NCBI RefSeq assembly: GCF_012184415.1
Contig: NZ_VTOX01000014.1
Coordinates: forward strand, 1 to 64,000
Direction: 5' to 3'
DNA: 64,000 nt
Origin: Ramlibacter lithotrophicus
Lineage (GTDB): Bacteria > Pseudomonadota > Gammaproteobacteria > Burkholderiales > Burkholderiaceae_C
Positions 52,061-60,858 of the stretch are shown piece by piece. The translations under genes and the position numbers were made by a program. Numbering within the stretch: position 1 is the first letter of the stretch; each line of letters begins with the position of its first letter. The notes under the pieces are model-generated. The model was not told the DNA's origin. It did no database searches and was given only the letters and a program-made list of their open reading frames with translations.

Positions 52061-53022
52061 TACTGGCCCGCTTGCAGCATGGCCCCGGCCGCGACGGGGA
52101 AGCCGCGCAGGAAGTCGGCCACCGCCAGGCGCTTGCCGCCCGCGCGCTGCAACTGCATCAGGCGCAGCGCGCCCGAACCACAGGCCACGACGATGCCGGA
52201 GCCGTCGGCCGCCAGGACGGTGCCGGGCCGCGCGCCGGCGGCGTCAGGTTCGACCTGGCAGCGCCACACCTTCACCGGCTCACCGGAGATGAGCGTGGAG
52301 GCGCCGGGGAAGGGGTCGAAAGCCCGGACGCGGCGGCCGATGACCTCCGCCGGCTGCGCCCAGTCGATGGCCGCTTCGTTCTTTTCGATCTTGTGCGCGT
52401 AGGTGACGCCCCCGGCGGGTTGCGCCACGGGGTGCAAGCCGCCGCAGGCGGCCAGTTCGATCGCCTCGACGATCAGGCGCGCACCGAGCGCGGCCAGCTT
52501 GTCGTGCAGCGATGCGGTGGTGTCGTCGGCGGCGATCGGCAGGCGTTCGACGAGCAGCATGTCCCCGGTGTCCAGCCCGGCGTCCATCTGCATGATGGTG
52601 ATGCCGGTCTCGGGGTCGCCCGCTTCGAGCGCGCGGTGGATCGGGGCCGCGCCGCGCCAGCGGGGCAGCAGCGACGCATGGATGTTGAGGCAACCGAGGC
52701 GCGGCAGCTGCAACACCCACTGCGGCAGGATCAGCCCGTACGCGGCCACCACCATCAGGTCCGGCCGCGCTGCCTCGAGCGCCGCGCGCGCCGCGAGCGC
52801 GTCGTCGGGGTACTTGCCGTCCAGCCGCAGGCTGCGCGGCTGCGCCACCGGGATGCCGTGGTCGACGGCGAAGCACTTGACCGGCGAGGCCTGCAGCTTC
52901 ATGCCGCGGCCGGCCGGCCGGTCGGGCTGCGACAACACCAGCGGAATGGCGACCCCGCTCGCGTGCAGCCGCTCGAGGGCGGCGCGGGCGAACTCCGGAG
53001 TGCCGGCGAAGACGACGCGCAT
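52060..53022 (-). CDS. fmt: methionyl-tRNA formyltransferase
   Basis: Formylates initiator Met-tRNA using 10-formyl-THF. The 320 residues contain [18 protein letters not shown] at the start, [56 protein letters not shown] (catalytic asparagine-histidine region, about residues 100-135) and [22 protein letters not shown]-like sequence. The C-terminal tRNA-binding domain follows. I chose the ATG at 53022; a GTG three codons upstream (53031) is possible. It works with Def, found two genes upstream on the same strand. Confidence 0.96.
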   Translation of the reverse strand: MRVVFAGTPEFARAALERLHASGVAIPLVLSQPDRPAGRGMKLQASPVKCFAVDHGIPVAQPRSLRLDGKYPDDALAARAALEAARPDLMVVAAYGLILPQWVLQLPRLGCLNIHASLLPRWRGAAPIHRALEAGDPETGITIMQMDAGLDTGDMLLVERLPIAADDTTASLHDKLAALGARLIVEAIELAACGGLHPVAQPAGGVTYAHKIEKNEAAIDWAQPAEVIGRRVRAFDPFPGASTLISGEPVKVWRCQVEPDAAGARPGTVLAADGSGIVVACGSGALRLMQLQRAGGKRLAVADFLRGFPVAAGAMLQAGQ

Positions 53023-53038
53023 CGGTGTCACAGGTCCG

Positions 53039-53527
53039 TCAGTCGCGGTCCCGCGGTGTGTTGATGAACTCCATGCCGGGATGGGCCCGCCCCACGACGC
53101 CCTGCTCGTCGAGATAGACGAAATAGAACATGTCGCTGTTGTCGCGGTCCTTCCAGCGGTACGTCATGATGGGGCCGCTCCAGCTGGTGACGCGATCCAC
53201 CTTCGCCGGCCGGCCGAACTCGCGTTCCACGTCCGCACCCGTCCAGGTGCCCGACTGGATCCGGTTGAACTCGTTGGCCGTCAGCACCTGCCGTGCACGG
53301 ACCACCTTGCCGCCGGCGTCCAGGTCGACCATCCAGGCGTACTGCCCGAACGGCTGCAGCGAGTACTGCAACCGCTCGCCGCCGTCCAGGCGCACGATGC
53401 GCGTCGGCGGGCCCATGCGCGCCAGCACGGCATCGCGCGGCGTGCCCGGCTGGATGTCGTAGCCATGGAACGGACTGGCGCAACCGGCCGCGAGCGCGGC
53501 GGCGGCGAGCCACGGGAACTTGCGCAT
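53039..53527 (-). CDS. BamE/OmlA-like outer membrane lipoprotein
   Basis: A 162-residue lipoprotein precursor (lipobox ALAAGC, Cys about residue 16) with SmpA/OmlA-type repeats: [32 protein letters not shown] and [22 protein letters not shown]. Each repeat has the G-x-(T/S)-x3-V...G-x-P pattern that binds lipid or partner proteins in BamE. It is longer than E. coli BamE (113 residues) because it holds two such repeats. It lies between def and fmt on the same strand, with gaps of 19 and 16 bases. Confidence 0.8.
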   Translation of the reverse strand: MRKFPWLAAAALAAGCASPFHGYDIQPGTPRDAVLARMGPPTRIVRLDGGERLQYSLQPFGQYAWMVDLDAGGKVVRARQVLTANEFNRIQSGTWTGADVEREFGRPAKVDRVTSWSGPIMTYRWKDRDNSDMFYFVYLDEQGVVGRAHPGMEFINTPRDRD

Positions 53528-53546
53528 GCGTCGTCGCCGCGCCGGT

Positions 53547-54059
53547 TCAGGCGCGCTCCGTTTCACGCCTGGCCTTGAGCATCTTGGCCTTGATGCGATT
53601 GCGCTTCAGCGGCGAGAGGTACTCGACGAACACCTTGCCAAGCAGGTGATCCATCTCGTGCTGGATGCACACTGCCAACAGGCCTTCGGCCTCGATGATG
53701 CGGGAGTTGCCGTCGCGGTCGAGCGCCTGGACCTTGACGGCCGAGGAACGCTCCACGCCGTCGTAGACGCCAGGCACCGACAGGCAGCCTTCGTCGTTGA
53801 CCTGCTTTTCCGGGCTGGCCCAGGTGATCTCCGGATTGATCAGGACCAGCGGGGCGTTGCGCTCCTCCGACACGTCGATGACCACCACCCGCTCGTGCAC
53901 GTCGACCTGGGTCGCGGCCAGGCCGATGCCATTGGCGTCGTACATGGTTTCGAGCATGTCGCCCACCAGGGCGGCCACGCGGGCGTCGACGGCGCGCACC
54001 GGCTTGGCCACCGTGTGGAGGCGGGGATCGGGATAGCAGAGGATCGGGAGGAGGGCCAT
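53547..54059 (-). CDS. def: peptide deformylase
   Basis: Removes the N-formyl group from new proteins. The 170-residue metalloenzyme shows all three catalytic boxes: GIGLAATQ (residues about 44-51), EGCLSVPG (about 89-96) and [12 protein letters not shown] (about 132-143), which place the metal ligands Cys, His and His. First gene of the def-lipoprotein-fmt series and divergent from the LysM gene. Confidence 0.97.
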   Translation of the reverse strand: MALLPILCYPDPRLHTVAKPVRAVDARVAALVGDMLETMYDANGIGLAATQVDVHERVVVIDVSEERNAPLVLINPEITWASPEKQVNDEGCLSVPGVYDGVERSSAVKVQALDRDGNSRIIEAEGLLAVCIQHEMDHLLGKVFVEYLSPLKRNRIKAKMLKARRETERA

Positions 54060-54261
54060 TTGGAATCGGCGAATGCTGGCGTATTTGACCACCGGCGCGG
54101 CCGCCGGGTTCTCGGTGCAGGGTGTCGCTATTTTCGCCACTTTCCCGGGACCGGGCAGGCGCCCACGGCCATAAACGTTGCCCAATCAAGGGCTTGAGCG
54201 CAGAATCGCCAGTACTTTATCAAGAGAGACGGCCCCGGCTGCCGGGGGCGTTGCGGTCCTG

Positions 54262-55497
54262 ATGCACCAACACAGCCACCTCGAGACGACCCGCCGCACC
54301 ACCGCCCGCCGCGCCGCCGCCCTGCTGCCGGCCTGGCTGCTCGTCGCGGCGCTGGGCGCGCCGGCCGCGGCGCAGAACTTCCCGGTGACGCCGGCCCAGC
54401 GCGGCACCGCCGAGCAGGTCGCCGCCGCAGGCGTGCCGCTGTCCGAACTGGCGCCGGACGCCCCGGACACGTACACCGTCAAGCGCGGCGACACCTTGTG
54501 GGGCATCTCCGGTGTGTTCCTGGCCCGCCCCTGGCGCTGGCCGGAGCTGTGGGGCATGAACCTGCAGGACATCCGCAATCCCCACCTGATCTATCCCGGC
54601 CAGCAACTGGTGCTGGAGCGGCGCGACGGCCGCGCCACCCTGCGGGTACGGCAGGCGGCCGCCGGCGACCTGCCAACCGAGACCGTGCGTGTGTCGCCAC
54701 GGGTGCGCATCGAGCCGCTGTCCGGATCGGCCGTGCCGGCGGTGCAGACCCACCTGATCGAGGCGTTCCTGTCGGAGCCCGTCATCGTCGACGAGGCGGC
54801 GCTCCTGCAGGCGCCGCGGATCGTCGCCGCGTCCGAGACCCGCGTGCTGATCACCCGCGGCGACCGCGCGTATGTCCGGGGCCCGACCGAGACCCCGCTG
54901 CAGCGCAGCGCGGGCGCGACCGAATACCGCGTGTTCCGCAATGCCCGTCCGATCAAGGATCCGGTGACCAGCGCCGTCCTCGGATACGAAGCGCCTTACC
55001 TCGGGAAGGCGAGCCTCGTGCGTGGCGAAACGGTGCAGGCCGTGCGCACGTCCAGTGGCGGACAGCAGCAGATGCCGGTGCCGGCCACGATCGACATCGT
55101 CTCGGCCAAGGAAGAGATGCGCGTCGGCGACCGGCTGCTGCCCGAGCCGCCGCGCGTTTTCACCAGCTACGTGCCGCATGCGCCCGCCGCCGGCCTGGAA
55201 GGCACGATCGTGTCGATCTACGGCGAAGCCGTCGCGATCGCGGGCCAGAGCCAGGTCGTCCTGATCAACAAGGGGACAGCCGACGGGATCGAGAGCGGCC
55301 ACGTCTTCGCGATCCTCAAGGCCGGTGACCGGCGCGTGGACCGCTCGCAGCCGGGCGAGCGCACCGACATCAAGCTGCCGGACGAGCGCAACGGGCTGCT
55401 GATGGTGTTCCGGCCGTTCGAGAAGCTTTCCTACGCGCTGATCCTGGAGATCAGCGACACCGTGCAGGTTGGCGACCGGATCGCCAGCCCGCAGTAG
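54262..55497 (+). CDS. LysM-domain cell-wall-binding protein
   Basis: A 411-residue secreted protein with signal peptide (AALLPAWLLVAALGAPAAAQ). One LysM domain (about residues 66-115) reads YTVKRGDTLWGISGVFLARPWRWPELWGMN...NPHLIYPGQQLVL and should bind peptidoglycan. The remaining 290 residues are a conserved proteobacterial beta-rich region of unknown role (TRGDRAYVRG, LGYEAPYLGKASLVRGE, ALILEISDTVQVGDRI). It is found next to dprA in many beta- and gammaproteobacteria. The start is set at the ATG at 54262, directly before the signal peptide; an earlier in-frame ATG (54178) gives a poor signal. Confidence 0.88.
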   Translation: MHQHSHLETTRRTTARRAAALLPAWLLVAALGAPAAAQNFPVTPAQRGTAEQVAAAGVPLSELAPDAPDTYTVKRGDTLWGISGVFLARPWRWPELWGMNLQDIRNPHLIYPGQQLVLERRDGRATLRVRQAAAGDLPTETVRVSPRVRIEPLSGSAVPAVQTHLIEAFLSEPVIVDEAALLQAPRIVAASETRVLITRGDRAYVRGPTETPLQRSAGATEYRVFRNARPIKDPVTSAVLGYEAPYLGKASLVRGETVQAVRTSSGGQQQMPVPATIDIVSAKEEMRVGDRLLPEPPRVFTSYVPHAPAAGLEGTIVSIYGEAVAIAGQSQVVLINKGTADGIESGHVFAILKAGDRRVDRSQPGERTDIKLPDERNGLLMVFRPFEKLSYALILEISDTVQVGDRIASPQ

Positions 55498-55510
55498 CCG
55501 CCGCGTCGCC

Positions 55511-56629
55511 ATGGAGCGCGAGGAGCTGGCCGCCTGGCTGCGGCTGGCGCTCACGCCGGGCGTGGGCAACCTGGTGGCGCGCCGCCTGCTCGCTGCCTTC
55601 GGGCTCCCTGCCACCGTCTTCGCACAACCTGCCGCCGCACTGCGGCAGCTCGCCACCGAAACCCAGGTGCAAGCGCTGGCCGCGGAGCCGCCGGAACTGG
55701 CCGCGCAGCTGGAAACGACCTGGACCTGGCTGCAGGAGGCCGCACCGGCGCCGCGTCGCATCCTCACCCTCGCCGACGCCGCCTATCCGGAGGCACTGCT
55801 GCGCACGGAGGACCCTCCGCCGATGCTGTACGTGACCGGCGAGGTGCCGGCCACGTGGCCGCGGGCCGTGGCCGTGGTCGGCAGCCGCAATCCCACTCCC
55901 CAGGGCCTCGCAAACGCCCGCCGCTTCGGCCGCAGCCTGGCCGAGGCGGGCCTCACCGTGGTGTCGGGGCTGGCGCTCGGCATCGACGGCGCAGCGCATG
56001 AAGGCGCCCTCGAGGGCGCGGCGCCGGACCGGCTCGCCACCATCGCCGTCGTCGGAACCGGGCTGGACCGCGTCTACCCGCGGCAACACCTGCAACTGGC
56101 ACACGACGTCGCCCGCCGTGGCCTGCTGGTGAGCGAATACCCGCTCGGCACCCCGCCCCTGCCGGAGAACTTCCCCAGGCGCAATCGCATCATCGCGGCG
56201 CTCAGCGAAGGCACGGTGGTGGTCGAGGCGGCCCTGCGCTCGGGCTCCCTGATCACCGCGCGGCTGGCGGCCGAACAGGGCAAGGAGGTCTTCGCCATCC
56301 CGGGCTCGATCCACTCGCCACAGGCCCGCGGCTGCCATGCGCTTCTGAAGCAGGGAGCCAAGCTGGTCGAGACCGCGCAGGACGTGCTGGAGGAGCTGAG
56401 CGTGGTGCCCGCGGCGACCGGGTCGACACCCGCCGGGCCCGCCGCCGGGAGCGGGCGCGAGGACGAGGTGCTGGCAGCGCTGGGGTTCGATCCGGTGAGC
56501 CTGGACGCGCTCGTCGCGCGCACGGGCATCGCGCCGTCCGTGCTGCAGGCGCGGCTGCTGGAGCACGAACTCGCCGGCCTCGTCGTGCGCTTGCCCGGAG
56601 GCCTGTTCCAGCGCGGTGACACCGCATGA
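55511..56629 (+). CDS. dprA: DNA-processing protein DprA
   Basis: Binds incoming single-stranded DNA during natural transformation and loads RecA. The 372 residues include an N-terminal SAM-like part and the Rossmann-fold core: AVVGSRNPTPQGLANARRFGRSLAEAGLTVVSGLALGIDGAAHEGAL, VGTGLDRVYPRQH, SEYPLGTPPLPENFPRRNRIIAALSEGTVVVEAALRSGSLITAR and GSIHSPQARGCHALLKQGA. A C-terminal winged-helix domain follows (VLAALGFDPVSLDALVARTG). It lies 13 bases after the LysM gene. Confidence 0.95.
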   Translation: MEREELAAWLRLALTPGVGNLVARRLLAAFGLPATVFAQPAAALRQLATETQVQALAAEPPELAAQLETTWTWLQEAAPAPRRILTLADAAYPEALLRTEDPPPMLYVTGEVPATWPRAVAVVGSRNPTPQGLANARRFGRSLAEAGLTVVSGLALGIDGAAHEGALEGAAPDRLATIAVVGTGLDRVYPRQHLQLAHDVARRGLLVSEYPLGTPPLPENFPRRNRIIAALSEGTVVVEAALRSGSLITARLAAEQGKEVFAIPGSIHSPQARGCHALLKQGAKLVETAQDVLEELSVVPAATGSTPAGPAAGSGREDEVLAALGFDPVSLDALVARTGIAPSVLQARLLEHELAGLVVRLPGGLFQRGDTA

Positions 56630-56702
56630 CGCTGAGGTCGCGGCGCAACACTCTTCGCACGCTGTTTACCGGTCGCCCCCGCGTTCTGGGCTATATTGGG
56701 GA

Positions 56703-57203
56703 ATGTTTGAAGTGCTCGTTTTCGTCTACGAACACTACTGGCGCGGCGACGCGTGCCCCGAACTGCCCCAGCTCGAACGGCGGCTCAGCGCGCACGGGTT
56801 CGAGCCCACCGAAATCCACGAAGCCCTGGTCTGGCTGGACGGCCTGAACCTCGCGGCCCAGAGCACCTGCCTTCCGGATGCCGACGCCCGGCCGCTGCCC
56901 GATGCGCCCGACGCCGGGTCCGCGCAGTCGACCGGCAGCATGCGCGTCTACTCGGTCGCCGAACAGGGCCACCTCGGGGCGCAGTGCCTCGGCTTCATTT
57001 CATTCCTGGAATCGTCCGGCGTGCTGCCGCCGGCGATGCGCGAGATCGTGGTCGACCGCGCGATGGCGGCGCCCGGCGACCCGGTCGCCCTGGACGACCT
57101 CAAGATCATCGTCCTGATGGTGTACTGGAGTTTCGGGCAGGAGCCGGACGCGCTGGTGCTGGACGAGCTCTGCGACGACAGCGACAACCGCCTCGCGCAC
57201 TGA
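56703..57203 (+). CDS. smg: Smg-family protein (DUF494)
   Basis: A 166-residue soluble protein starting MFEVLVFVYEHYWRGDACP, as in E. coli Smg. It also has HGFEPTEIHEALVWLDGL, SMRVYSVAEQGHLGAQCLGFISFLESSGVL and REIVVDRAMAAPGDPVALDDLKIIVLMVYWSFGQEP. Function is not established; it usually lies between dprA and topA. Here topA does not follow; the next gene is a convergent DUF1631 gene. TATATT lies five bases before the ATG, which suggests leaderless transcription from its own promoter. Confidence 0.93.
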   Translation: MFEVLVFVYEHYWRGDACPELPQLERRLSAHGFEPTEIHEALVWLDGLNLAAQSTCLPDADARPLPDAPDAGSAQSTGSMRVYSVAEQGHLGAQCLGFISFLESSGVLPPAMREIVVDRAMAAPGDPVALDDLKIIVLMVYWSFGQEPDALVLDELCDDSDNRLAH

Positions 57204-57234
57204 GCGCGATTGCACGGCGCCCGGCGGGGCCTCC

Positions 57235-59880
57235 TTACTGCAACAGCCGTTCCGGATTGGCGTCGAGCTTGGCGAGTGCCTCGCGCGTTGCGCGAACGGT
57301 GAGCGCTTCTTCCTCGGTCGGCAGCAGCAGCCCTGCCTGCAGGTAGGCGGCCAGCCGCTTGGCCTGGATCAGGTAGCTGCGGCCATCGGGCGCCGCGAAC
57401 AGGTGCAGCTGTCCACGGTCGCTGCGCCATGCGTACTGCACCTGCCTGGTCGCGCCGTTGTGATCCAGCGAGAACCAGTGGCCCAGCTGCAGTTCGGCGG
57501 CCCAGGCGACCATCGCCGAACTCGGCTTGGAGCCGCCATCGGCGATCACCTCGATCATCGACGCATCGATGCCCAGCATCAGCTCGATGCTTTCGGCGTC
57601 CAGCGGCAGTTCGGTGCTGGAGTCCGCCGTCATGACGAAATCCTCGAGGTGCGCCAGCCGTTCGGCCATGTCCTCGATGCGCTCGCGCGGGATGGCCTCG
57701 GTCTTCAGCAGGAACGCGTCGGCCAGGATATCGCCGATCAGCTTGATCTGGGACTCCTGGTCGGGGCCTTCCATGCCGATCAGTGACATGCCGTGCCGCA
57801 GCCGCTGCAGCAGGCGGGGCAGATCCTGGATCACCCGTGCCCGCTCGGCCCGGTTGGGCTTGGCGCTGGCCGCCCAGACCAGTTCCGAGGCGCATTTCTT
57901 GAGCGCCAGCGTGTCCTCGTGCTGCGCGCCGTGCTTGACGGCGGCGAGCGCCAGCACCTCCGCCCACACCTTGAACAGGAACTCGCGGATCTCCTCGCGA
58001 ACCGGAATTTCCGCCAGCATCGTGCGCAGCTCGATCGTGTACTGCACCGCCAGCGTTTCCTTCTGCTCGACCTGCTGCGCCACCGTGACAAGGCGCTGGG
58101 TCGGCCCCTTCTCGGTCAGGAACCGGGAGAGGAACTGGAGGAACTCGTCGTAGACCAGCTGGAACACCCGGCGCCCGGTTTCCGGGTATTGCTCGATCAC
58201 CTGCACCACCCGCTTGATCTCGATCTCGAGCGCGCTGCCGCTGATGTCCGTCGCGTTGAAGCCGAGCACGCAGGAGCCCATCCGGTCGATCAGCTGGCGC
58301 GCGGGGTGCTCCAGGGAGCCGAAGAACTCGGGCTCGGCGATGGCCACCCGCAACACCGGCATCTGAAGCCGCGCGAACCAGACCCGGATTGCCGGCGGGA
58401 TCCGCTCTTCGGCCAGGATGCTCTGGAACATGAGGGCGACGATCTCGATGATCGCCTTCTCGGTCTGGGTGCCGGCCTTCTTCTTCAGCTCGCCGGTGCG
58501 CCGCCGCAAGTCGCCTGCCACCTGCTGCACCGCGGCGGCGTCGTAGACGATGCCGCCGGTGTCGATGCCGGTACGCATCTGCTGCTGCGTGTCGCGCTGC
58601 GTGGCCTGCTCGTGCGCGATGGCATCGGCCAGCGCCGGCGAAGGACTCGTGACCGCGCCGCCGTCGAAGCCCACGCGTTCCTTGAGAAAGCGCTTCAGCT
58701 GGCCCAGCACGCCGGCCCCACGCAGCACCTGGCCGCGCAGGCCGGGCCGCGAGGTCATCATCCGGGTTTCGTCGGCCACCCCGCCGCGCGCGCCGGCCGC
58801 AGGTCCGGCGCCCGGCTCATGATGGCCGGGGTACCCGCCATCCTGCGTGGGGCCGGGGCCATACTGGCCGGGCCCGGGGCGAGGCCCGCCTTCGTACCCG
58901 CCGCCCTGGCCGCCGCGATAGGCCGGCTGGCCTTGTGGTTGCGCTCCCTGCGAGTGCCCTGCGCCCTGGTAGCCGCCGGCCTGCGATCCGCCCTGGTAGC
59001 CGCCTCCCTGGTAGCCGCCTCCCTGGTAGCCACCGCCCTGGTAGCCACCGCCCTGGGCGCCGCCTTGATAGCCACCGCCCTGGTAGCCGCCGCTCTGGTA
59101 GGCCCCCTGGCTGCCGGCGTCATAGCCGCCCTGGTAACCGCCGGCCGACCCCTGTCCGTCGTAGGGCTGCTCGGCCTGGTCGTAACCGTGCGGTTCGCCG
59201 TCCGGGCGCCGGCCGGCAGGCGCCGGCGCCGCGCGCTTCACCCGCCGGCTGAGGTCGATGTCCCGCACCACGCCCTTGTCGATCAGGTATTCGTTGGCGG
59301 CCTTGTAGGCCTTGAGCAGCTGTTCTGCCAGCCCGGCCTGGACGATGTCGTGCACCATCGTCCATTGCTCCCGGGTCAGCCCTGCCTTGTCCCACTGTTC
59401 CACGACGATCTGCGTCAGCGACTCCGGGCGCAGGACGTCCGCGCCTTCGAGCGCGTCGTCGCCCTCGAGGTGCTGCATGCGCACGCGCAGGTCGTTGAGC
59501 TCCCACGACGACTTCTCGCGGATCGCCAGCGCCAGCCGCGACGACAGGATCTTGCGCTCCACCACCTCGTCGCCGATCAACTCGAGGCTCACCGCCTCCA
59601 TCCGCGTGCGCCCGGTGCTGGTCGGCGGCGCGATCGCCTTACGCCACTCGGCGCCGGTGGCCCGCACCCAGTCCGGGCCCTTGCGCTCGACTTCGATCAG
59701 CGCGTCCCGCAACTCGTACATCTCCTTGGCGTTGAGGGTGTTTTCACCCAGCTCCGCCAGGCGCGCCCTGATCGCCTGCTGCATCGGCGCCAGCGCCGCT
59801 TCGAGGTGCGTCACGAACTGCTCGCGCACGCGGCGGGCCAGCGCCGAGGCGGATTCGCGGGGAGGACGCTGGGTGCTCAA
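57235..59880 (-). CDS. DUF1631-family protein with Gly-Tyr-Gln repeat region
   Basis: An 881-residue cytoplasmic protein of the DUF1631 family. The N-terminal helical part is about 1-215 (RRVREQFVTHLEAALAPMQQ, LSSRLALAIREKSSWELNDLRVRMQ). A disordered insert of Gly, Tyr and Gln (about 225-380) contains many GYQGG copies. The long helical core follows (KAIIEIVALMFQSILAEERIPPAIRVWFARLQMPVLRVA, then LGFNATDISG). A C-terminal beta-rich block (LGHWFSLDHNGATRQVQYAW) recalls PilZ-like folds. The role is unknown. The TTG start at 59880 follows an AGGGG site eight bases after the secF stop. Confidence 0.8.
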   Translation of the reverse strand: MSTQRPPRESASALARRVREQFVTHLEAALAPMQQAIRARLAELGENTLNAKEMYELRDALIEVERKGPDWVRATGAEWRKAIAPPTSTGRTRMEAVSLELIGDEVVERKILSSRLALAIREKSSWELNDLRVRMQHLEGDDALEGADVLRPESLTQIVVEQWDKAGLTREQWTMVHDIVQAGLAEQLLKAYKAANEYLIDKGVVRDIDLSRRVKRAAPAPAGRRPDGEPHGYDQAEQPYDGQGSAGGYQGGYDAGSQGAYQSGGYQGGGYQGGAQGGGYQGGGYQGGGYQGGGYQGGSQAGGYQGAGHSQGAQPQGQPAYRGGQGGGYEGGPRPGPGQYGPGPTQDGGYPGHHEPGAGPAAGARGGVADETRMMTSRPGLRGQVLRGAGVLGQLKRFLKERVGFDGGAVTSPSPALADAIAHEQATQRDTQQQMRTGIDTGGIVYDAAAVQQVAGDLRRRTGELKKKAGTQTEKAIIEIVALMFQSILAEERIPPAIRVWFARLQMPVLRVAIAEPEFFGSLEHPARQLIDRMGSCVLGFNATDISGSALEIEIKRVVQVIEQYPETGRRVFQLVYDEFLQFLSRFLTEKGPTQRLVTVAQQVEQKETLAVQYTIELRTMLAEIPVREEIREFLFKVWAEVLALAAVKHGAQHEDTLALKKCASELVWAASAKPNRAERARVIQDLPRLLQRLRHGMSLIGMEGPDQESQIKLIGDILADAFLLKTEAIPRERIEDMAERLAHLEDFVMTADSSTELPLDAESIELMLGIDASMIEVIADGGSKPSSAMVAWAAELQLGHWFSLDHNGATRQVQYAWRSDRGQLHLFAAPDGRSYLIQAKRLAAYLQAGLLLPTEEEALTVRATREALAKLDANPERLLQ
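58966..59140. repeat. 15-bp tandem repeats encoding GYQGG units
   Basis: About ten imperfect copies of CTGGTAGCCGCCGCC-like units (CTGGTAGCCACCGCC, CTGGTAGCCGCCTCC) lie within the DUF1631 gene. On the minus strand each encodes Gly-Tyr-Gln-Gly-Gly. The units are in frame, so copy-number changes would only shorten or lengthen the disordered insert. Confidence 0.85.
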
Positions 59881-59888
59881 GAAGACCC

Positions 59889-60842
59889 CTATACGGCGGC
59901 GCCCGCGTTCGGGTCGTTGGGGTCCCCTTCCTTCCTGGGCTGGGACTTGACCAGGTCTTCGCGCTTGATGCCCAGCCACATGGCGATGGCCGCGGCGACG
60001 AAGACGGAGGAATAGATGCCGAACAGGATGCCGATGGTCAGGGCCATCGCGAAATAGTGCAGCGTCGGGCCGCCGAACAGCAGCATGGACAGCACCATGA
60101 CCTGCGTGGAGCCGTGGGTGATGATGGTGCGGCTGATCGTCGACGTGATCGCGTTGTCGATGATGGCCACGGTGTCCATCTTGCGGTAGCGCCGGAAGTT
60201 CTCGCGGATCCGGTCGAAGATGACCACCGACTCGTTCACCGAGTACCCGAGCACGGCCAGCACGGCCGCCAGCACGGCCAGCGAGAACTCCCACTGGAAG
60301 AAGGCGAAGAAGCCCAGGATGATGATCACGTCGTGAAGGTTGGCGATGATCGCCGCCACCGCGAACTTCCATTCGAAGCGCACGGCCAGGTAGATCATGA
60401 TCCCGGCGATCACCATGGCCAGCGCCTTGAGGCCGTCGGTGGCCAGTTCCTCGCCCACCTGCGGCCCGACGAACTCGGTGCGCCGCAACGTGACGCCGGG
60501 GTCCTGCGCCTTCAGGGCTCCCAGCACCTTCTCGCTTTGCTGCGCGGAACTCACGCCCTTCTGCGCCGGCAGCCGGATCAGCACGTCGCGGGAGGTGCCG
60601 AAGGTCTGCACCTGGACGTCCGCGAAGCCGAGCCCGGCGACGGTGCCGCGCACCTTCTCGACGTCGGCCGGCTGCGAATACCCGACCTCCATGACGGTGC
60701 CGCCGGTGAACTCCACCGACAGGTGCAGCCCCCGCGTGACCAGGAAGAACACGGCCGCGGCGAAGGTGACGAAGGAAATCACGTTGAAGACCAACGCGTT
60801 CCTCATGAACGGGATGTCCCGTCGGATTCGGAAGAACTCCAC
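59889..60842 (-). CDS. secF: protein translocase subunit SecF
   Basis: Works with SecD and YajC at the Sec channel, using the proton gradient to pull proteins outward. The 317 residues contain six membrane helices and a periplasmic domain after the first. Signatures are FSVEFTGGTVMEVGYSQPADVEKV-like sequence (here LSVEFTGGTVMEVG), LGYSVNESVVIFDRIRENFRR and ISRTIITHGSTQVMVLSMLLFGG. It starts with GTG 16 bases after secD and ends eight bases before the DUF1631 gene. Confidence 0.96.
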   Translation of the reverse strand: MEFFRIRRDIPFMRNALVFNVISFVTFAAAVFFLVTRGLHLSVEFTGGTVMEVGYSQPADVEKVRGTVAGLGFADVQVQTFGTSRDVLIRLPAQKGVSSAQQSEKVLGALKAQDPGVTLRRTEFVGPQVGEELATDGLKALAMVIAGIMIYLAVRFEWKFAVAAIIANLHDVIIILGFFAFFQWEFSLAVLAAVLAVLGYSVNESVVIFDRIRENFRRYRKMDTVAIIDNAITSTISRTIITHGSTQVMVLSMLLFGGPTLHYFAMALTIGILFGIYSSVFVAAAIAMWLGIKREDLVKSQPRKEGDPNDPNAGAAV

Positions 60843-60858
60843 GTGAATGCCTTCTGCC

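Noticed and set aside
56665-56697. A full -35/-10 promoter for smg
   Set aside because: TATATT is clear but the only -35-like hexamer (TTTACC) is 21 bases away, outside the usual 16-18.
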